From Caldithrix abyssi (GTDB lineage: Bacteria; Calditrichota; Calditrichia; Calditrichales; Calditrichaceae): a stretch of DNA of 64,000 nucleotides. The DNA lies in NCBI GenBank assembly GCA_011369465.1, contig DRQG01000034.1, positions 62,001 to 126,000 of the forward strand, written 5' to 3'. The notes below the pieces were generated by a model. That model searched no databases and was not told where the DNA came from. It was given only the letters and a program-made list of their open reading frames with translations. The translations under genes were made by a program, and so were the position numbers. Below, piece after piece: positions 54,201 through 61,820 of the stretch (the stretch's first letter is position 1; each line of letters begins with the position of its first letter).

Positions 54201-55433
54201 CAATTTTATTGCCTCATAAAAAATGATATCCCCGATCTTCTTAAGGGTGATCCTCTACGCTTAAGACAAATATTGCTTAATTTGATATCCAACGCGATTA
54301 AATTTACGGAGAAAGGCGGTATATCCATTGAAGTGGCCAAAATTAAAGAAAACGATCAACGGGTTAAGCTGGCTTTTTCCGTCCATGATACGGGTATTGG
54401 CATACCGCCCGATGCCATAGGTAAGTTATTCCGATCCTTCTCCCAGGTAGATGGCTCCACTACACGTAAGTACGGCGGTACCGGTTTGGGCCTGGCCATA
54501 TCCAAAGAATTGGTAGATCTTATGGGCGGCACGATAAAGGTTAAAAGCGATGTCGGGAAAGGATCTACATTTTGGATTATTCTGGAATTCGATAAACAGA
54601 CTGAGATAGTGACTCCTTCATCCAGGCCAGATTTATCCGGGAAGCGGGCTTTGATCGCAAATCCTTATTCCGGAAATTTGGCCGTTCTGGAAGAATATCT
54701 GAATGATTTTAAGTGCCGGGTGCTCTCCACCCAGAGTTTGGCAGAAATGATGCTTTTTTTGGAGAAAGAGGAAGCGTTTGATTTTGTTTTTACCGATATC
54801 GAATTGCCCGGATTCAATGAAGCCATCCTGACTTCTCTTTCAAAATATAGCCTTAATAAACTTATTCTAACCGCACCTGTGGGTACGATCAATCCTTACC
54901 AGGAGTTTGTAAATAAGGGAGCCTGTTCAAGTTTAACCCGACCGATAAAACGAACCGCCTTAAAACAAATTTTAAATAATCAATATGCAGAAAAATCCGG
55001 AAATGATTTGGCAAACAAGGCAACGGTTCGTACAGATGAACCCGAACAAGAATACTCGATCTTACTGGCCGAAGACAATTTAATTAATCAAAAATTGATC
55101 ATCCGTTTGGTTGAAAAAATGGGCTATAAAATTCATGCCGTAGTAAATGGTAAGCTGGCGATCGAAGCGTTAAAAGAAGAATCGTACGATTTGGTTTTAA
55201 TGGATTTACAAATGCCGGAGATGGATGGCATCAAAGCCGCCCAATATATCCGACAGAAAGATTCCGGTGTTATTAATCCGCAAATACCCATTGTAGCCCT
55301 TACGGCAAATATTCGTAAAGAAGACCGGGAAGCCTGCTTTGCTGCCGGAATGAATGATTTTTTAACCAAACCAATCAAAATAGAAGAACTGAAAAATACC
55401 CTGCGCAAACATCTCTCATCCAACCCGAAATAA
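51255..55433 (+). CDS. Giant hybrid histidine kinase with periplasmic two-component propeller
   Basis: The 1392-residue protein has a signal peptide (about 1-24), a large periplasmic region of Reg_prop propeller repeats (about 25-700; recurrent GLNRY/WIGT/LWFGT), a Y_Y_Y domain (about 740-810), one membrane helix (about 815-840), a coiled coil, HisKA with His896 in [12 protein letters not shown], HATPase_c ([17 protein letters not shown]), a first receiver lacking its acidic pair (IANPYSG) and a second with phospho-acceptor Asp1317 in [11 protein letters not shown]. Unlike typical Bacteroidota HTCS regulators there is no AraC-type DNA-binding domain, so its output must lie in another protein. 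The propeller probably senses a polysaccharide or similar ligand (family knowledge). A single gene on the plus strand. Confidence 0.92.
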   Translation: MSKRLIFLLQIVVYCLFFLHTVSSKETSIRFDHLSTEDGLSSSTVFSIVQDQQGFLWFGTMHGLHKYDGYHIEVFKNDPNDSSSVSNNNSGNLFVDSKGFLWIGTWGDGLDKFDPVSGKKIKQYFHGAQDTNTISGNRVQSLFEDSQGYLWFGTYKDGLNRFNPQSGKFIHFKHQAGDPSSLSNNRIWSINEDQHGRIWLATSNGVNVYTPGSDGFKQFFHQPNNPESLSSNWSRVVYIDMYGGIWIGTQNGLNRYHPDTDTFTRYLYKPDAKNQYGWFTINSVLRSKTCGDSILWVGTTRGFIRLNVKTGNFIRYQYNKIDPNSLSANDVRDLYEDKSGIIWIATRGGGVNKFYPTPQSFNHYAPDVNNPNSLSSSRVWAIQPDYAKRGEEIVWIGTDYGLNRWDKTTNTFKHYFNNPNDPHSISNNEIWSIYRDEQGTIWLGSRSGLDRYNRKSDSFTRFDLRSKDASKHLGGISSINKVKSRPGYLWLTDYSRGLFVFNPETNELKQYLNDPKDSSSISHSEVWCVYEDGHGNVWIGTGDGLNLMDIPTGTFKRIPAMSAGQQNHFRVYAIHEDKNHYLWLATDNGLWRFHIKTKQFLQFSEKDGLPDQRIVGILEDSAHNLWLSTNKGLCRFNPETFQSKIYGTQHGLQSNEFLPGAYRKSPKGEFFFGGVNGFNIFFPDKLSENRHPPEVFITDLKIFNQSVRPSKNKNGILRKPLSVTRFLELPSRYNVFSLEFVALDFVAPKYNRYAYMLEGFDPDWIYTDATRRYVTYTNLDPGEYTFRVKASNSDQIWNEAGAVLGIVITPPFWKTWWFRITGILFAVLVGYVLYSTRIKYIKNQKALLKDLVEKRTSALQSEIQEHKKTEKQLQEAIQVASEANMLKSQFLANMSHEIRTPMNGVIGMIHLLKESGLNQEQKEYVSLLNRSANFLMEIINDILDFSKIEAGGMELENIDFKLGETIENICELAAIKASEKKLQFYCLIKNDIPDLLKGDPLRLRQILLNLISNAIKFTEKGGISIEVAKIKENDQRVKLAFSVHDTGIGIPPDAIGKLFRSFSQVDGSTTRKYGGTGLGLAISKELVDLMGGTIKVKSDVGKGSTFWIILEFDKQTEIVTPSSRPDLSGKRALIANPYSGNLAVLEEYLNDFKCRVLSTQSLAEMMLFLEKEEAFDFVFTDIELPGFNEAILTSLSKYSLNKLILTAPVGTINPYQEFVNKGACSSLTRPIKRTALKQILNNQYAEKSGNDLANKATVRTDEPEQEYSILLAEDNLINQKLIIRLVEKMGYKIHAVVNGKLAIEALKEESYDLVLMDLQMPEMDGIKAAQYIRQKDSGVINPQIPIVALTANIRKEDREACFAAGMNDFLTKPIKIEELKNTLRKHLSSNPK

Positions 55434-55550
55434 GCCTTTATCCCCTTTAAAATTAATAGCTTTTGTACTTAATAATTTTTATATTCCAATCGTTCGTTTA
55501 CATTCACATTTCAGAATTTATTTTGATAATCAACAAGTAGGAGAACCGAA

Positions 55551-55904
55551 ATGATCCGTTTGTACGGCGTTCCTTCCTGAGGCCAGATTCGCAAAAGCAG
55601 GTCGCTTTTTGAAGAAAAAGGAATTGAATACGAATTCGTCAACGTAAAAAAAACACCCGTTTCTATGGAGCAACTACGGGAAATTGCCGGTCAATTGGGA
55701 GTATGGTCCATAACCAACAGCAAAGGCCCCACTTTTCGTAAATTAGGGCTTAAAGGCAAAGATTTAAGCGACGACGAATTACTGGAGTGGCTGCACAAGG
55801 AACAAGGGATGATCAAACGCCCTTTAATTGAAAAAGACGGCACATATTGGGTAGGCGAAAAGGGATTTGATGAAGAGGCCATTCTTAATTTCATAAATAA
55901 CTAA
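55551..55904 (+). CDS. Selenocysteine-containing ArsC/Spx-like protein (TGA decoded as Sec)
   Basis: From ATG 55551 (ribosome site AGGAG about 8 bases upstream) the frame runs 117 residues with one in-frame TGA (55578-55580, residue 10). Read as Sec it gives MIRLYGVPSUGQIRKSRS, where U falls on the catalytic Cys of ArsC (as in CGTSRN of E. coli ArsC). The rest is a normal thioredoxin-fold ArsC/Spx domain: FEEKGIEYEFVNVKKTP, GQLGVWSITNS, GPTFRKLGLKGKDLS, MIKRPLIEKDG and WVGEKGFDEE. A SECIS-like hairpin follows the TGA. Arsenate reductase or redox regulator function is likely; the mechanism is inferred. Automatic annotation would reject the N-terminus or start at 55665. sel genes are not in the window. 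Confidence 0.82.
55588..55613 (+). promoter_or_regulatory. Bacterial SECIS-like hairpin after TGA
   Basis: The mRNA hairpin pairs UUCG (55588-55591) and AAAAGC (55593-55598) with GCUUUU (55604-55609) and UGAA (55610-55613), with one G-U pair and a bulged C at 55592, and closes on the loop AGGUC (55599-55603). The loop begins 18 bases after the TGA. In E. coli fdhF the loop AGGUCU begins 17 bases after UGA and its G-U pair is bound by SelB (established knowledge). The bulged U of fdhF is not reproduced; here the bulge is a C lower in the stem. Confidence 0.75.
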
Positions 55905-55945
55905 ACTTCTTAAATACATACTTACCATCCCTGACCGAGGTTAAC

Positions 55946-57223
55946 ATGGCACAATTAACCGCTGTTATTCTGGGTGGCGGAAGGGGAACACGGCTCGATC
56001 CTCTGACCCGTATGCGCGCTAAACCGGCCGTTCCCATCGGCGGTAAATTCCGTTTGATTGATATTCCCATGAGTAATTGTCTGCACTCCGGAGTGCGAAA
56101 CATTTTTATTTTGACCCAGTTTAATACCGAGTCACTCCACCGGCATATTTACAATACCTACCGTTTCGATCAGTTCAGCAAGGGGTTTGTGCGTATTCTG
56201 GCTGCCCAACAAACCAGCGATAACCAGGATTGGTATCAGGGTACGGCTGATGCGGTGCGTAAAAACCTGCGTTTCCTCAAATCCGCCGATGAACATATTA
56301 TCATTCTTTCGGGCGATCATTTATACCGAATGGATTACCGCAAATTTTTTCAACACCACCTGGATACCAATGCGGATATTACCATTGCCGTTAAACCGAT
56401 AAACCGGCAGGAAGCCTCCGAGTTCGGTATCCTTAAAGTGAACGGTGACTTTAGGATCACAGACTTTGTGGAAAAACCAAAAGAAGATGACATTCTGGAC
56501 GCCTATCAAACCGAACCAACCCTCTTCGAAAAATTTGAAATTGAAACGCATGGGAGAACACACCTGGCTTCCATGGGCATTTATATTTTCCGCAAAGAAG
56601 CTCTGTTTGATGTGCTGTCCGATAATACAAAAGAAGATTTCGGCAAAGAGGTCATTCCCGATAATCTGAAAAACAAAAATGTGTACGCCTATTTTTTTGA
56701 CGGGTATTGGGAAGATATCGGAACAATGAGGGCCTTTTTTGAAGCCCATTTCGAACTTACCCAGCCCGTGCCGCGCTTTAATTTTTATGACGAAGATTAT
56801 CCCTTTTATACACACGCACGCTTTTTACCGGCATCCAAAATTTACAACTGCCAGATTAATCAGTCGCTTATTGCAGAAGGTTCCATTTTACTGGGTTCCA
56901 TCATAGAGCATTCCGTAGTGGGCATTCGCGCATTCATCGATGAAGGAACCTACGTCCAGCGTTCTGTTATTATGGGTAATTCGTATTATGAGACCATCAA
57001 AGACCGCAATCGCAATAAAAACGAGCATGTGCCCAACCTGGGTATAGGCAATAATTGCATTATCCGTAACGCCATTATCGATATGGATTGTAAAATTGGC
57101 AACAATGTACAATTGATCAACAAGGATAACTTGCAAGACGCCGATACCGATCTGTATTCCATTCATGACGGTATCATCATTATACCAAAAGGGACGGTCA
57201 TACCGCCTTATACAATTATTTAA
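55946..57223 (+). CDS. glgC: Glucose-1-phosphate adenylyltransferase
   Basis: The 425-residue protein is a full-length ADP-glucose pyrophosphorylase: the N-terminal nucleotide-binding GGGRGTRLDPLT (about 10-21), the RAKPAVPIGGKFRLIDIPMSNC segment (split over residues 24-45), the catalytic region LSGDHLYRMDYR, the substrate motif FVEKPKE and the C-terminal left-handed beta helix. It makes ADP-glucose for glycogen and is usually allosterically controlled. It is followed by the M14 gene whose GTG is 26 bases past its stop; no other glg gene is in view. Confidence 0.96.
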   Translation: MAQLTAVILGGGRGTRLDPLTRMRAKPAVPIGGKFRLIDIPMSNCLHSGVRNIFILTQFNTESLHRHIYNTYRFDQFSKGFVRILAAQQTSDNQDWYQGTADAVRKNLRFLKSADEHIIILSGDHLYRMDYRKFFQHHLDTNADITIAVKPINRQEASEFGILKVNGDFRITDFVEKPKEDDILDAYQTEPTLFEKFEIETHGRTHLASMGIYIFRKEALFDVLSDNTKEDFGKEVIPDNLKNKNVYAYFFDGYWEDIGTMRAFFEAHFELTQPVPRFNFYDEDYPFYTHARFLPASKIYNCQINQSLIAEGSILLGSIIEHSVVGIRAFIDEGTYVQRSVIMGNSYYETIKDRNRNKNEHVPNLGIGNNCIIRNAIIDMDCKIGNNVQLINKDNLQDADTDLYSIHDGIIIIPKGTVIPPYTII

Positions 57224-57248
57224 CATTCTTCAGAAAGGGAATAGAAAG

Positions 57249-58046
57249 GTGCATTTCAATTTTAAAGGCTATTTGATCCTTATTGCCCTTATATTGCTTA
57301 TCCTGGTTTATGAAATACTTATTCCCTACATTCGGCATACCCGGCTGCACTGGGATACAAAAGAATTATATGGCCAGCTTTCCGGCAGTGTTTTACCCTG
57401 GCAGGTAATCGGCAAGTCCACCGAAGGCCGCGATATTTATGCACTGGAATTGCAATCCGGGCAGGACACGACAACCACCGTCATCTTCGGCGCTTTCCAT
57501 GGTGATGAACAGACCGGATTCCATCTGGTTGTACAGCTGGCCGAAACCCTGTATGCCAAACCGAAGCTCATTCATTCGCGGGTGGTGCTTATTCCGGTTT
57601 TGAATCCGGACGGACTGCTCAAACGGAAACGCACCAACGCCAATGATGTGGATATCAACCGAAACTTCCCTACCGATAACTGGACGCCGGTTTACGAGAA
57701 GGCCCGTTATCACCCCGGCCCCTCTCCCGGGTCCGAGGTGGAAACCCAGTTGGCTATGAAGATAATAGACCGCTACCATCCGGCTAAAATCATTTCCATT
57801 CACGATGATCTGATGATGAATAACTACAACGGCCCGGCCAAAGAGCTGGCCGAAGAAATGGCTAAATACAACGGATATCCGGTTACCAGCGATGTGGGCT
57901 ATCCGACGCCGGGTTCATTCGGTAATTTTGCCGGAGAAGAGCTGGGTATCCCTCTCATCACGCTTGAATTGCCCGATACAAATCCTGAAGACGCCTGGGA
58001 AGAAAACGGCCAGGCGCTGATCGCCGCTATAAATTTTAAGAGGTAG
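57249..58046 (+). CDS. M14-family zinc carboxypeptidase/amidase (MpaA-like), membrane-anchored
   Basis: I take the GTG at 57249 (AAAGGG at 57233-57238); an upstream ATG at 57165 would lie inside glgC. The 265-residue product has one N-terminal anchor helix (about 7-24) and an M14 domain with zinc ligands His84 and Glu87 in AFHGDEQTG and His185 in SIHDDLM, NR pair Asn137-Arg138 in DVDINRNFP and catalytic Glu240 in TLELPD. It resembles murein tripeptide amidase MpaA, which cleaves gamma-Glu-mDAP bonds in cell-wall peptides; in this case it would face the periplasm. It is encoded just after glgC, perhaps by read-through. Confidence 0.85.
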   Translation: MHFNFKGYLILIALILLILVYEILIPYIRHTRLHWDTKELYGQLSGSVLPWQVIGKSTEGRDIYALELQSGQDTTTTVIFGAFHGDEQTGFHLVVQLAETLYAKPKLIHSRVVLIPVLNPDGLLKRKRTNANDVDINRNFPTDNWTPVYEKARYHPGPSPGSEVETQLAMKIIDRYHPAKIISIHDDLMMNNYNGPAKELAEEMAKYNGYPVTSDVGYPTPGSFGNFAGEELGIPLITLELPDTNPEDAWEENGQALIAAINFKR

Positions 58047-58077
58047 GCACACTTCCGGGATTCAGAGGCTGTAAACT

Positions 58078-58365
58078 GTCATCCTTCGACCCCGACAGGT
58101 CGGGGCTCAGGATGACAAATGAGCGTCATAGTGAGCAGTCCCGTTGCAGGCGGGACATGTCGAACCACGACGCGGATTCTGACGATACTTCACAGAAAGT
58201 TGTGTCATCCTTCGACATAGATCAGGACAATAGCTTAGCGTCATAGTGAGCCCGCCCGCCTCAGGCGGGCAAGTCGAACTATGACGCGGCAGTACATCAA
58301 ATCCATAACAGGTATACTATCATCCTTCGACGGGGCTCATGATGACTGTCGACAAGCTCAGGATA
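58078..58365. repeat. Cluster of alternating palindromic intergenic repeats
   Basis: The 344-bp gap between the M14 and decarboxylase genes consists almost wholly of repeats. Type A units begin GTCATCCTTCGA and end CTCAGGATGAC, with 8-bp arms: full at 58078-58116 (inner CCCCGAC/GTCGGGG), degenerate at 58204-58228 and partial at 58320-58364. Type B units begin GCGTCATAGTGAGC and end with GACGC: 58123-58173 (imperfect arms, inner GTCCCG/CGGGAC) and 58238-58287 (perfect 10-bp arms GCGTCATAGT/ACTATGACGC, inner GCCCGCC/GGCGGGC). They alternate A-B-A-B-A. Such CATCCTTCGA families recur in many FCB genomes as I recall. They look like mobile palindromes that keep inserting near one another; no gene is present. 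Confidence 0.85.
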
Positions 58366-58369
58366 CGGT

Positions 58370-58397
58370 TTGGTAAGAGAAGGGCTTCTCTTACCAA
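58370..58397 (-). terminator. Perfect 12-bp hairpin over the decarboxylase stop codon
   Basis: TTGGTAAGAGAA (58370-58381) and TTCTCTTACCAA (58386-58397) pair perfectly with a 4-base loop. On the minus strand the hairpin begins in the last codon (Trp) of the decarboxylase and includes its TAA stop. No U-run follows, so a Rho-independent role is uncertain; it may protect the 3' end or be part of the neighbouring repeat cluster. Confidence 0.5.
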
Positions 58398-59818
58398 CGC
58401 ATCGTTTTCGCCGTTTCCTGAATACGCTGCCAGGCTTTTTGCACATGTTCCCGGCTTAAATAGGTCTGGCCGAGCACCATGCGCAGAATATACTGTCCCC
58501 TCACCTTGGTATGCGTTAAATAGATTTTCCCGCTGGCATTCAGTTTTTGGTTGAGCTGCTGATTTAAGGCATTTAATGTTTCCCCTTCTTCCATCCCCTG
58601 TGGCCTGTACCGGAAACAGACTAAATTGACCGTGAGCGGGGCCATTATTTCAAATTCGGGATGCGCTTCTATTTGCTCTTTCAGCCCTTGTGCCAGTGAG
58701 AGATGAAAACGCAGTTTTTCACGAATGCCTTCCACACCGAAATTACGGATCACGAACCACAGTTTAAGCGCCCGGAATCGCCTTCCCAAAGCGATCCCCC
58801 AATCCCGGTAATCGTTTACCTTACCCTGCGACTGGGTTTTTAAGTATTCCGGAAGGATTTCAAAGGTCCGGATAAGCTGGCCTTTGTCCTTTACAAAATA
58901 AGCGGAACAATCAAAATTGGTGAACATCCACTTATGGGGATTAAACACAAAGCTGTCCACCATTTCCGCGCCTTCCATCATCCAGCGGTATTCGGGCAAA
59001 ACCAGAGCCGTACCGGCGTGCGCCGCATCCACGTGCAGCCACAGATCGTATTTGCGGCATATTTCGGCCATTTCCTTTACCGGGTCAATGGCTGTGGTGC
59101 CGGTGGTGCCCAGCGTGGCAATGGCGCAGAGGGGTCGTTTACCCTCCGCCAGATCCTTTTCGATAGCCTGTTGCAAAGCGTGCGGTTTCAGTCGTAGCGC
59201 ATCATCCACATCCACCTTCACCAGATTCGCCCTGCCGATACCGGCAATCTTTACCGCCTTGTCAATGGAAGAATGGGTTTCGGTAGAACAATAGACGCGG
59301 AAGTTTTCATAATTACCAAAGCCTTTTTCGTTAACCTGAAAATTGGAATATTTTTCCCGGGCCGAAAGGATGGCGATCAGCGTGGCCGCCGAAGCAGTAT
59401 CATGTATGACCCCATGCCAGTCTGCGGGCAGCCCCATCATCTGCTTGAGCCATTCCATCATCAGCTCTTCCAGTTCGGCAGCTGCAGGCGAGGTTTCCCA
59501 GATCATACATTGTGCGCCCAGAGTGGCGGTCAGCATTTCCGCCAGTACGGAGGGGTAGCTGGCATTAGCGTTAAAATACGCGAAAAAATTGGGGCTTTGC
59601 CAGTGCGTGATGCCCGGCAAAATAATCGACCGGAAATCACGCATAATATCCCCTGTCTCTTCGCCCTGTTGCGGGGGCTGCTGTGGCAATTTACGCATTA
59701 CCTCACCGGGCTTCACTTGCGATTTGACGGGATAGGTTTCAATGTTTTCCAGATAATCGGCCATCCAGTCCACAAACTCGTGGGCGGTTTGGCGAAACTC
59801 TTCGATATTCATAGCCAT
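58391..59818 (-). CDS. PLP-dependent group II decarboxylase (aromatic amino acid type)
   Basis: The 475-residue protein is a group II PLP decarboxylase: His182 in ETHSSIDKA stacks on the cofactor, Asp264 in HVDAAHAG contacts the pyridine nitrogen, and Lys296 in FNPHKWMF forms the Schiff base. The length and the HWQSPNFFAYF N-terminal segment match aromatic-L-amino-acid/tryptophan/tyrosine decarboxylases. Substrate (Trp, Tyr, Phe or DOPA) is not fixed by sequence. It starts by a TAATG overlap with the MscS stop; an ATG two codons later is an alternative. Confidence 0.9.
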   Translation of the reverse strand: MAMNIEEFRQTAHEFVDWMADYLENIETYPVKSQVKPGEVMRKLPQQPPQQGEETGDIMRDFRSIILPGITHWQSPNFFAYFNANASYPSVLAEMLTATLGAQCMIWETSPAAAELEELMMEWLKQMMGLPADWHGVIHDTASAATLIAILSAREKYSNFQVNEKGFGNYENFRVYCSTETHSSIDKAVKIAGIGRANLVKVDVDDALRLKPHALQQAIEKDLAEGKRPLCAIATLGTTGTTAIDPVKEMAEICRKYDLWLHVDAAHAGTALVLPEYRWMMEGAEMVDSFVFNPHKWMFTNFDCSAYFVKDKGQLIRTFEILPEYLKTQSQGKVNDYRDWGIALGRRFRALKLWFVIRNFGVEGIREKLRFHLSLAQGLKEQIEAHPEFEIMAPLTVNLVCFRYRPQGMEEGETLNALNQQLNQKLNASGKIYLTHTKVRGQYILRMVLGQTYLSREHVQKAWQRIQETAKTMRW

Positions 59819-61041
59819 TATGCTTCTCCCCTAATTCTTCTAAAATCATTTCCGGTGGGGTTTTGGAAAATGCGTAAATCGAATTGGTGAATTACCGCCA
59901 GCAAATGATCAAAAATATCAGCCTGAATGGCCTCGTAATTTTTCCAGCGGATATCGTTGGTAAACAAATAGATTTCTATGGGCAGGCCGTTGGGCCCCGG
60001 CGCCAGATGCCGCACCATCATGGTCAGATTTTTGTTTACTTTGGGATGGTTTTGAATATAGGCCTCGGCGTAGGCGCGAAAGGTCCCCAGGTTGGTCATG
60101 CGCCGGCCATTGACCACATCACTGGTATCGGCCTCGATGGAACGGTTGTATTTTTCGATTTCGGCCTTTTTTTGGCGCACATAGTCGCGGATTAAATAGA
60201 TTCTCTCAAAGCGGCGGATCATTTCTTCATCACAAAATTTAACGCTGTTTTGATCGATATACACAGCCCGTTTAATACGCCGTCCGCCCGCCTGCGTCAT
60301 CCCGCGCCAGTTTTTATAGGCATCCTGCGTGAAGCGGTAGGTAGGAATAACGGTGATTGTTTTATCCCAGTTTTGCACTTTTACCGTATGCAGAGCAATT
60401 TCAATCACATCCCCGTCGGCGCCGTATTGAGGCATCTCTATCCAGTCGCCCACATGCAGCAAATCATAAGCGCTAATTTGGATTCCGGCCACAAAAGACA
60501 ATATGGTATCCTTGAACACCAGCAGAATTACCGCGGTAAGCGCACCGATTCCGCTGAAAATAACCCAGGGGGACTGTCCGGTCAACACGCCAATGGCATA
60601 AATGGTCCCAAAAATGTACATTATAATGGCCAGTACCTGAATATAACCTTTGATGGGGCGTTCACGGGAAGCCGGCAAAGTTTCGTAGTAACTGTTTATC
60701 GCGTACATAAAAGCCACGGCACTGCGCAAAAGGATAAACACCAGCAGGATATGCCCCACCGTTGTAATGATTTCTTCCACGTCGGGGAAAAGGCTTGCCG
60801 CATTGATGAAGATAATCAACGGCACAAGGTAAACGAGGTATCGCAGGGCTTTGCTTTCGGTAAGATAATCATCCAGTTTTGTTTTACTTTTGGCGGCAAT
60901 TTTTTTAACAGGGATCAATACAATATGGTGGGTAATTTTATAAGCCAGCCAGGATACCAACAAAATAACCGCAAACAAAGCTATCTCACCTATAAGGGGA
61001 TAGGTATTAAACCACTGACGGATGGGTTCCAAAAATTCCAT
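59818..61041 (-). CDS. MscS-family mechanosensitive channel
   Basis: The 407-residue protein has about five membrane helices (1-165) and the MscS beta domain with the conserved pore-lining and beta-barrel stretch VKDTILSFVAGIQISAYDLLHVGDWIEMP. It resembles YbdG/YnaI-type larger MscS proteins. It opens under membrane tension to release solutes. The stop is overlapped by the decarboxylase start (TAATG), so translation is coupled, possibly linking amine production or osmotic status to transport (inference). Confidence 0.92.
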   Translation of the reverse strand: MEFLEPIRQWFNTYPLIGEIALFAVILLVSWLAYKITHHIVLIPVKKIAAKSKTKLDDYLTESKALRYLVYLVPLIIFINAASLFPDVEEIITTVGHILLVFILLRSAVAFMYAINSYYETLPASRERPIKGYIQVLAIIMYIFGTIYAIGVLTGQSPWVIFSGIGALTAVILLVFKDTILSFVAGIQISAYDLLHVGDWIEMPQYGADGDVIEIALHTVKVQNWDKTITVIPTYRFTQDAYKNWRGMTQAGGRRIKRAVYIDQNSVKFCDEEMIRRFERIYLIRDYVRQKKAEIEKYNRSIEADTSDVVNGRRMTNLGTFRAYAEAYIQNHPKVNKNLTMMVRHLAPGPNGLPIEIYLFTNDIRWKNYEAIQADIFDHLLAVIHQFDLRIFQNPTGNDFRRIRGEA

Positions 61042-61065
61042 TACCTCTTCCTCATCAGGTTTTCT

Positions 61066-61761
61066 TTAGTGTGCAAATCCATTTTCGGGCAAAAGCAGAT
61101 TATGGCGAATATGACCGTTTTCCAGATAGAACTCATCCACAGGGCCCAACGGTTGCAGCTGATGCTCGGAATGATAAATCAGAGCGCTGCCAAAGGGAAG
61201 CCCGATGGCCCGTGTCGGTTGACCGCTTTTGGCAAGCGTTCGTTTTAATTCCTGCCAGTCGCTTTTCTCCTGATGGGCGTCAATGCAAAAGGGCACCAGC
61301 CGCAGCGTATCGTAAAGTTCGATATGTTCGTTGTTCGTCGCCATACGTCCGCACAAACCCAATTGGATGGCCCCGGCAGAAACACCGATCAAAATACCGC
61401 CTTTTACATAGCGTTCCCGCAGTATATCCACTACACCGCTTTCTTTCATCCACAACCATCCTTTACGGGTATCACCGCCGGAAAGTACAATAATTTGCGC
61501 CTTTTCCAGAAAGTTTTTATCCTCCGTAGAAAACGACTTTTGAATCATACGGCACTCTTCGACGGCATACGTTTCCATAGCCGAGGTAAAAATTTGATAA
61601 TAGGCGGGGTTGTTATCATTGGAAACCCCGATATAGGCTGCCCGCAAAGCGGCACCGTCAAATAAGGGAAGCGTTTTGTCTAATAAATGCTCTCCGTGGT
61701 ATGTTCTAAAAAGCGGTTGACTGTCCGCCAGAAGAAAAATCGGTTTTAAAGGTGCACCCAT
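61066..61761 (-). CDS. Peptidase S51 family (cyanophycinase/dipeptidase E-like)
   Basis: The 231-residue protein has the S51 fold: Ser128 in GVSAGA, His163 in DAHQEKSDW, the SGGDT loop (about 94-98) and an acidic residue region near the C-terminus. Members are dipeptidase E (Asp-dipeptides) or cyanophycinase; the size and absence of cyanophycin genes favour a peptidase. It is cytoplasmic. The gene lies 24 bases upstream of the channel gene on the same strand. Confidence 0.85.
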   Translation of the reverse strand: MGAPLKPIFLLADSQPLFRTYHGEHLLDKTLPLFDGAALRAAYIGVSNDNNPAYYQIFTSAMETYAVEECRMIQKSFSTEDKNFLEKAQIIVLSGGDTRKGWLWMKESGVVDILRERYVKGGILIGVSAGAIQLGLCGRMATNNEHIELYDTLRLVPFCIDAHQEKSDWQELKRTLAKSGQPTRAIGLPFGSALIYHSEHQLQPLGPVDEFYLENGHIRHNLLLPENGFAH

Positions 61762-61820
61762 GTGTCTCGCAGTAAATGTTTTGGACCCGGTAATTCAATA
61801 TTCCATTTGCCCGCTTTCCT

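Noticed and set aside
55665-55904. A separate 79-residue gene starting at Met 55665
   Set aside because: It would lack the first half of the thioredoxin fold. The upstream frame continues it with the correct N-terminus, interrupted only by the TGA at the active site.
58047-58390. CRISPR array
   Set aside because: Repeats are palindromic, alternating in type, irregularly spaced and without unique spacers of even length; no cas gene is near.
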